A stretch of 5,738 nucleotides of DNA from Gemmatimonadaceae bacterium (GTDB lineage Bacteria > Gemmatimonadota > Gemmatimonadetes > Gemmatimonadales > Gemmatimonadaceae), in the NCBI GenBank assembly GCA_013813605.1, contig JACCRL010000376.1:1-5738 (forward strand). The letters run 5' to 3'. This document shows positions 1 to 5,738 of the stretch, piece by piece. The translations under genes and the position numbers were made by a program. Within the stretch, counting starts at the first letter, position 1. Each line of letters begins with the position of its first letter. Under the pieces are notes generated by a model. That model saw nothing but the letters and a program-made list of their open reading frames with translations, did not search any database and was not told the origin of the DNA.

Positions 1-89
1 GGGTTTATCGGCCGGGCCTTCTTTTCCTGCGCCGGTAGGGCGCCGGTAACAAGGAACAGGGAAACGAGGAGCGCGGGAGTGAAGCGCAT
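1..89 (-). CDS. Secreted protein, N-terminal fragment (signal peptide), cut by window edge
   Basis: An ATG at 89 on the minus strand opens a frame that runs off the left edge after 29 full codons. The residues read MRFTPALLVSLFLVTGALPA followed by QEKKARPIN. This is a textbook Sec signal peptide: a short basic n-region (R2), a hydrophobic core at about residues 5-18, and a likely signal peptidase I site after A20 (LPA|Q). The start lies 19 bp downstream of the rho stop codon, with a weak purine-rich stretch (GAGAA at 95-99) about 6 nt upstream of the ATG, so co-transcription with rho is likely. The mature part is not in the window, so no function can be given. The Cys needed for a lipoprotein is absent from the visible part, so the product is probably periplasmic, exported, or an envelope protein anchored by later segments. 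Confidence 0.6.
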   Translation of the reverse strand, partial: MRFTPALLVSLFLVTGALPAQEKKARPIN

Positions 90-108
90 CGGCGTTCTCA
101 GTGGGCGC

Positions 109-1713
<1,605 letters not shown>

Positions 1714-1865
1714 GCGGTTGTGGTGTGGCGGAAAAGAACGTGCTGCGAAGAATGGCTCTCGGGGACCGCGGGGAAGACTCACGCGAATTCCAAGGCCCGA
1801 TTCATGTCGAAAGGCGCGCCTGTCGGGCTGCGCTCGTGCTTAAATGGTAGTGGTGAGAGCAGGAA
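1714..1865. promoter_or_regulatory. Divergent intergenic region between rho and the TPR-like gene
   Basis: About 150 bp lie between the chosen rho start (minus strand) and the chosen start of the small plus-strand gene. Both promoters must sit here or just inside the flanking genes. I see no clean -35/-10 pair on either strand; the most AT-rich patch is around TTAAAT at 1850-1855. A 10-bp perfect palindrome, AGGCGCGCCT, lies at 1812-1821, with no evidence for function. If rho starts at the GTG at 1782, the gap shrinks to about 83 bp. The role is inferred from gene orientation, not from recognised motifs. Confidence 0.35.
1852..1864 (+). promoter_or_regulatory. Ribosome binding site supporting the start at 1866
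   Basis: The purine-rich stretch GGTGAGAGCAGGA lies directly upstream of the ATG at 1866. GGTGAGAG (1852-1859) is at a usable spacing of about 6 nt, whereas the AGGA at 1861-1864 is too close. The alternative in-frame ATG at 1902 is preceded by pyrimidine-rich sequence without such a site. This is the main reason for choosing the longer form of the small gene. Confidence 0.45.
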
Positions 1866-2345
1866 ATGTCCAGCAATTGTGTGAATGGGTACTTTTCGCG
1901 CATGACGGAGCAGCTGTCTGATCCCCTCCCCGAGCTCGAGCGCGCGGTCGCCGAACGGCCGGAGGATGCCCGTGCGCTGGTGGCGCTGGCGAACCATTAC
2001 TGGCTGATCGGGACCGGGCCCGAAGTCGTAGGCGACCTGGCATCACGCGCGATCGCATCCGACCCGGCGAATCGTGCCGGCTGGCATCTGTGGGCCCTTG
2101 CCGAAGCGAACCCGCGCGAGCGCGTCGCCCGCTGGCAGCAGGTCGCAACCCGCTTCCCCAGCGACCTCCTCGCCAAGGCCAATCTCGCCGATAACGCCGC
2201 GAGCCTCGCCGGCGCCGAGCACGACTACCAGGCTGTCGATCTCGCCATAGCTACGTACGAAGAGTTGCTCGCTTGCGCCGATCATCCGGATCAGCGGAAA
2301 GCCCTCGAAACCGCGATTGCCACGCTCAAAAAGTGGAAGTTCTAG
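1866..2345 (+). CDS. Small TPR-like helical repeat protein, function unknown
   Basis: The 159-aa product is soluble, with no signal peptide or membrane segment, and is mostly alanine- and leucine-rich helix. Three consecutive helix-pair units with tetratricopeptide character can be seen: about residues 31-68 (PEDARALVALANHYW... to the RAIASDPAN motif), about 69-99 (RAGWHLWALAE... RWQQVATRFPSD), and about 100-155 (AKANLADNAASLAG... ATYEELLACADHPD). The spaced small and aromatic residues and the ASDPAN turn are typical of TPR scaffolds, which bind other proteins; no catalytic motif is present. The start at 1866 has an upstream purine-rich site. A second ATG at 1902 (MTEQLSDPL...) would remove 12 residues that do not look like part of the fold, so a 147-aa form is a real alternative. 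It is transcribed divergently from rho and convergently with the deacetylase, so it appears monocistronic. I cannot assign a specific role. Confidence 0.75.
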   Translation: MSSNCVNGYFSRMTEQLSDPLPELERAVAERPEDARALVALANHYWLIGTGPEVVGDLASRAIASDPANRAGWHLWALAEANPRERVARWQQVATRFPSDLLAKANLADNAASLAGAEHDYQAVDLAIATYEELLACADHPDQRKALETAIATLKKWKF

Positions 2346-2407
2346 CTCGCGTTCTGCCATCTTCCTGATGCCCGTGTAACTGGATCGTCGCGCCGCGAAA
2401 GTAATCC
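2346..2407. other. Short convergent intergenic gap
   Basis: These 62 bp lie between the stop codons of two convergent genes. I see no strong GC-rich stem followed by a T tract on either strand, so no intrinsic terminator can be called. Ending transcription here may depend on Rho or on a weak structure. Confidence 0.4.
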
Positions 2408-3559
2408 CTAGCGTGCCGCGACGGCGGGAGGCTTGGCGACCGACGACGGATTGCCATCCGAGATGTAGAGATTGCCGGCCTTTTCGAGCTTGTCGATTGT
2501 TTGTTCGATTACGTTGCCGATCACTTGTACCCGTGGCGTGCTCAGGCCATTGAAGGCGGGATCGTAGGGGCTGCGCATCGGGCCACCGGCTACCTCGAAT
2601 ACGACTTCATAATTGTAGCTCGTGGTTTTTCCGTCCTTGGGATTGGTCCACGATCCGCGGCTCGCCAGCGCGCGGTTCTTCGGCCACAGGCCCTGCGGCA
2701 GCGCCATTGACCTGATTCGGTAGCCGGGGACGGCCGAGTCCACTGCCAGCTGCAATTGCGCGATCTGCTGCTGGACGAACGCGTCGGGGAACTTGCTCAG
2801 CTGCGCGTGCCACAGCGTGTGATTGCACAGCTCGAATCCGTTGTCGGCCAGCCATTTGATTTTCGGGAAGCGCCACTCCGTCTTCTGGCCGCCGATTCCC
2901 TTGTCGCCGAAGAAGTTGTGACCGGCGGATGCCCCCGACAGCACGCAGAACACGGCGGTGTTCCCCCACTCCTTGTGCGTCTTCTGAAAGTCGAGCCAGA
3001 TGCCCATTCCGGTGCGCGGGTCCGTTTCGAGCTTGCCGTTGCGGTCGATGTAACCGAACTGCTCCGGCGAGGCATCGTCGAACACCATCACCACCGGAGA
3101 CAAACCGCGGGCGAGGTTGATCTTCCTGTCCAGGACCTGGTTCATCGTCACGGGACGAAATCCGCGCGCGTAGAGCAGCTCGAGGTCGCGGCGGAAATGT
3201 CCGCGCTCGCGCCCGTACTGTGAATCCTTGTCGCCGATGATGTGGTACTCGAGGACCATGATGCGGCCCATCTCGTTTGGCACGCGGGCGGGATTGGCAG
3301 TGCCGGGGATCACCGCCGCCCCGGTTGAAGCTCCAGTCGCCGACGCCGGATTGGTGGGAGCACCGCCACCCGAAACTGGCGCCATCGTCCCTTCGGTAGT
3401 GGGCGCGCCGGAGGTTATCGGCGCCGCGCCGTCTCTTTCAGTTGCGACCGCCGTTGCCGCGTGGCCGGTGTCTTTCGCTGAGCCGGAGTCCGGCGATTTG
3501 GCGCAGGCAAGGGCGAGCGCAATGACTGAGAGCGGTAACAGACGGTACATTTTTGTCAT
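2408..3559 (-). CDS. Polysaccharide deacetylase (NodB-type, CE4) with lipoprotein-like signal
   Basis: Carbohydrate esterase family 4 enzymes remove N- or O-acetyl groups from glycans such as peptidoglycan, chitin-like polymers or xylan, using a metal held by an Asp-His-His triad. Numbering is from the ATG at 3559 (383 aa). Residues 1-18 form a hydrophobic signal ending ALA-C19. This is an imperfect lipobox (Ala rather than Leu at -3), so lipid anchoring is likely but not certain. Residues about 20-95 are a Gly/Ala/Thr/Ser/Pro-rich linker. The catalytic domain starts near MGRIMVLEYHIIG (97-109). Motif 1 is VFDDA (159-163), with D161 and D162 matching the catalytic and metal Asp. Motif 2 is NHTLWH, with H247 and H251 as metal ligands. 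Motif 3 is ALPQG (286-290), where classical enzymes have RxPYG. A late ISDGN (366-370) stands near where the C-terminal His motif is expected. About 85 residues separate motifs 1 and 2, longer than in typical NodB enzymes. A second ATG at 3550 is an equally plausible start. The substrate is not evident; the neighbouring PBP suggests a cell-wall role. Confidence 0.85.
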   Translation of the reverse strand: MTKMYRLLPLSVIALALACAKSPDSGSAKDTGHAATAVATERDGAAPITSGAPTTEGTMAPVSGGGAPTNPASATGASTGAAVIPGTANPARVPNEMGRIMVLEYHIIGDKDSQYGRERGHFRRDLELLYARGFRPVTMNQVLDRKINLARGLSPVVMVFDDASPEQFGYIDRNGKLETDPRTGMGIWLDFQKTHKEWGNTAVFCVLSGASAGHNFFGDKGIGGQKTEWRFPKIKWLADNGFELCNHTLWHAQLSKFPDAFVQQQIAQLQLAVDSAVPGYRIRSMALPQGLWPKNRALASRGSWTNPKDGKTTSYNYEVVFEVAGGPMRSPYDPAFNGLSTPRVQVIGNVIEQTIDKLEKAGNLYISDGNPSSVAKPPAVAAR

Positions 3560-3561
3560 CT
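3522..3561 (+). promoter_or_regulatory. Possible promoter for the PBP gene, inside the deacetylase N-terminus
   Basis: An ATGACT at 3522-3527 and a TACATT at 3546-3551 each match 4 of 6 bases of the sigma-70 -35 and -10 consensus, with an 18-bp spacer. Transcription would start near 3558, only a few bases before the ATG at 3562, giving an almost leaderless message. This agrees with the absence of a Shine-Dalgarno sequence before that ATG. The surrounding 3546-3587 is clearly more AT-rich than the rest of the window. The matches are weak and the call is tentative. Confidence 0.25.
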
Positions 3562-5679
3562 ATGTGGAAGTTCAGTAATAAGATCAGTGGCCGGCGGAGC
3601 GCGATTCTCCACGGCCTCCTCGCAATAACCATTCTAGGCGTTCTCGTCTTCGACGCCTGGCTGATGTCGTGCGGGTTCGATGGCTGTCCGAGCCCGCGCG
3701 AGATCCAGCAATATCGCCCCGACACCGGCGGCCGCATATACGACCGCACCGAAACGGTCATCATGGGGAAACTGGAGACCGTTCGCCGCGTCAACATCTC
3801 GCTCCAGTCGGTGCCGGTCTTCGTCCGCCAGGCTTTCATCGCCACCGAGGACCGCCGCTTTTATAAGCACGGCGGCGTTGACTGGCGCGGCTTCGGACGC
3901 GCACTTGCCGCGAATCTAAAGGCAGGCCACACCACCCAGGGATTCAGCACCATCACCATGCAGGTGGCGCGCAACACGTTCGCCGTCCGCAAGTTCAAGG
4001 CACGGTCGGTGCGGCAGAAATTCACCGAGCTCCGTCTCTCGCGCCTGATCGAGAAGTCGCTCACCAAGGACCAGATCCTCGAGCTGTACTTCAACGCCAT
4101 TTACATGGGTAACGGCGTGTACGGCATCCAGGCAGCGAGTCTCGATCTTTTCGGCAGAAACGTCAACCAGCTCAACATCACTCAGGGCGCGATGCTTGCC
4201 GCGCTGCCGAAAGGTCCCTCGGCATACACGCCGCGCCGCAACCCGAAGCGCGCGCTGGCGCGGCGAAATCTCGTGCTGACACTGATGGTTCGTGAAGGGT
4301 TCATCTCCTCCGACCGGCTCACCCGTCTCAAGAACGAGCGCCTCCGCATCGCGCGCGACGAATGGCGGCCCAAGGATCCGGACGATTCATTTGCGCTCGA
4401 TGCCGTGCGCGCAATCGTCGACTCCGTCATCAGAAGCGGAGAATCAGACATTGTAGACATCACTGTCTTCACAACGCTCGACGCTCGCGCCCAGAAATCG
4501 GCGAACACAGCGGTACGCCGCCGCGCCTCCGCGATCCAGGGTGAAACAGGCCGCCGCACGCTCGTACAGGGCGCGATGGTGGCGATCGATCCGCGCTCGG
4601 GTGATATCCGCTCGCTCGTCGGCGGCCGCACGTTCGAGCGCGGCACGTTCAACCGCGCCCTCTCCGCGCGCCGCCAGCCCGGCTCGGCGTTCAAGCCATT
4701 CGTGTTCGCGACCGCGCTCGCCGCCGGTTACACTCCCGCCTCGGAAGTCGACGACGATCCGATCGATGTCATTCAGGGCCGCAACGTGTGGTCCCCGTCG
4801 AACTACAACCACGATTACGGCGGGCGGATGACGTTCCGCAAAGCGCTGATGCGCTCCGCCAACGCCGCCACCGTGCGCGTGAGCCAGGCCGTCGGAACGT
4901 CGCGCATCGTCGAGGTCGCACACCGAAACGGGATCTCCAGCACGATCCCTACCAACCCCGCAATGGCGCTCGGCGCCATCGACGTCACGCCGATCGAGCT
5001 TGTGACGGCGTACGCGCCCTTTGCCAACGGCGGCTTCCGCGTTTTCCCGCGGCTGGTGACGAGAATCCAGGCCGCCGACGGCACGCTGCTGTGGAGCGCC
5101 GAGACGAAACCGCTCGAGCGCGTGATGGATCCGCGCGACGCGTACCAGGTGACATCGATGCTTCAGTCGGTCGTGAACTACGGAACGGGTAAGCCGGTTC
5201 GCGACGCCGGCGCACGCGGACTTATCGCCGGAAAAACCGGAACGACGAACAACGGCGCCGATGTCTGGTTCGTCGGCTACACGCCGACGGTGGTCGCCGG
5301 ATTCTGGTTCGGTTTCGACAAGCCAGCGCCGATTGGCGGGAACGCATCGGGCGGCAGACTTGTAACGCCGGCCTGGACGGAGTTCTACCTCAACGGCTGG
5401 CGCGAACAGGCCGCGCCGAACGCGTGGGCACCACCCGCCGGAATGTCAGCACGAACAATTGACCCGACAACCGGATACCTCGCCACCGAATGGTGTCCGG
5501 TTCGCCAGGCCGACTACTACAAGCCCGGCACGGAACCGAACACGCCGTGCCCCGAGCACGGTCCGAACGAGGAGTATTACGACGATCGGCAGCAGTCGTC
5601 CCAGGATCGCCCGCGCGAATGGAACAACGACTTCGGCAAAAAACTCGGTAAGGCGCTTGAGAAGATCTTCCGCTTTTAG
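3562..5679 (+). CDS. Class A penicillin-binding protein (PBP1A family, glycosyltransferase/transpeptidase)
   Basis: This bifunctional enzyme polymerises lipid II into glycan strands and crosslinks their peptides on the outer face of the inner membrane. Numbering is from the ATG at 3562 (705 aa). A short basic cytoplasmic tail (1-15) is followed by one transmembrane helix (about 16-36). The GT51 domain (about 50-230) has EDRRFYKHGGVDWRG (catalytic E96), GFSTITMQVARN (127-138) and a KDQILELYFN motif (second acidic residue E174). The transpeptidase domain (about 335-600) has SxxK as S375-A-F-K378 (RQPGSAFKPF), SxN as S432-A-N434, and KTGT at 558-561. The C-terminal segment carries TGYLATEWCP and GTEPNTPCPEH with a Cys pair (C645, C663), a layout common in PBP1A proteins. 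An acidic/Gln-rich stretch and a basic end follow. At 705 aa it is shorter than E. coli PBP1A (850 aa), with little room for that protein's inserted domain between the two catalytic modules. A TTG at 3553 would add three residues, but ATG is preferred. All catalytic residues are present, so it should be active. Confidence 0.95.
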   Translation: MWKFSNKISGRRSAILHGLLAITILGVLVFDAWLMSCGFDGCPSPREIQQYRPDTGGRIYDRTETVIMGKLETVRRVNISLQSVPVFVRQAFIATEDRRFYKHGGVDWRGFGRALAANLKAGHTTQGFSTITMQVARNTFAVRKFKARSVRQKFTELRLSRLIEKSLTKDQILELYFNAIYMGNGVYGIQAASLDLFGRNVNQLNITQGAMLAALPKGPSAYTPRRNPKRALARRNLVLTLMVREGFISSDRLTRLKNERLRIARDEWRPKDPDDSFALDAVRAIVDSVIRSGESDIVDITVFTTLDARAQKSANTAVRRRASAIQGETGRRTLVQGAMVAIDPRSGDIRSLVGGRTFERGTFNRALSARRQPGSAFKPFVFATALAAGYTPASEVDDDPIDVIQGRNVWSPSNYNHDYGGRMTFRKALMRSANAATVRVSQAVGTSRIVEVAHRNGISSTIPTNPAMALGAIDVTPIELVTAYAPFANGGFRVFPRLVTRIQAADGTLLWSAETKPLERVMDPRDAYQVTSMLQSVVNYGTGKPVRDAGARGLIAGKTGTTNNGADVWFVGYTPTVVAGFWFGFDKPAPIGGNASGGRLVTPAWTEFYLNGWREQAAPNAWAPPAGMSARTIDPTTGYLATEWCPVRQADYYKPGTEPNTPCPEHGPNEEYYDDRQQSSQDRPREWNNDFGKKLGKALEKIFRF

Positions 5680-5738
5680 CCTGGTCTAGTCTCGCGCCGC
5701 GGCTTGGTCGGGTGGGTGCCTGCTTCGGCGGCAACACT

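Noticed and set aside
1812..1821. Perfect 10-bp palindrome AGGCGCGCCT in the rho/TPR intergenic region
   Set aside because: Short GC-only palindromes are common in GC-rich DNA; there is no second copy and no link to a promoter element.
4788..5192. Arg-rich alternative frame inside the PBP gene
   Set aside because: It is a shadow of the transpeptidase domain, whose real frame holds all catalytic motifs.
5676..5738. Possible C-terminus of a convergent minus-strand gene at the right edge
   Set aside because: One frame ends at a TAA overlapping the PBP stop codon and others stay open, but about 20 codons without any recognisable feature cannot separate a gene end from chance.
5717..5738. Small hairpin with a TTCG loop (GTGCCTGC-TTCG-GCGGCAACAC) after the PBP gene
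   Set aside because: The stem is short and interrupted, and the window ends before any T tract could be seen, so a terminator cannot be claimed.

Overview
The window is GC-rich bacterial chromosomal DNA, densely coded, and carries ordinary housekeeping and cell-envelope genes. I see no RNA gene, insertion sequence, CRISPR array or phage signature. Three things point to a diderm of the Gemmatimonadota or a relative: a Rho factor with a long disordered Gln/Asn/Arg-rich N-terminus, a lipoprotein-type polysaccharide deacetylase, and a compact PBP1A. This placement is an inference from style and composition, not from a marker gene.

Layout: (1) At the left edge, on the minus strand, is the first 29 codons of a protein with a clear Sec signal peptide, starting 19 bp after the rho stop codon and probably co-transcribed with rho. 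(2) rho lies on the minus strand (109-1713; a GTG at 1782 is an alternative start). (3) A divergent intergenic region of about 150 bp (1714-1865) separates rho from a plus-strand gene for a small TPR-like helical protein (1866-2345). (4) A 62-bp convergent gap (2346-2407) is followed by a minus-strand polysaccharide deacetylase with an N-terminal signal and probable lipid anchor (2408-3559). (5) Head-to-head with it, only a few bases away, is a plus-strand bifunctional class A penicillin-binding protein (3562-5679). (6) The last 59 bp hold only a small possible hairpin.

The deacetylase and the PBP form a plausible envelope pair: one polymerises and crosslinks peptidoglycan, the other could deacetylate a cell-wall or extracellular glycan. 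Their start codons are about 2-11 bp apart, so each promoter must lie inside, or at the very edge of, the other's coding sequence.

I did not find a convincing undescribed system. The best leads are the prion-like, low-complexity N-terminus of Rho together with changes in its RNA-binding and P-loop motifs, and the extremely tight divergent arrangement of the deacetylase and PBP genes.
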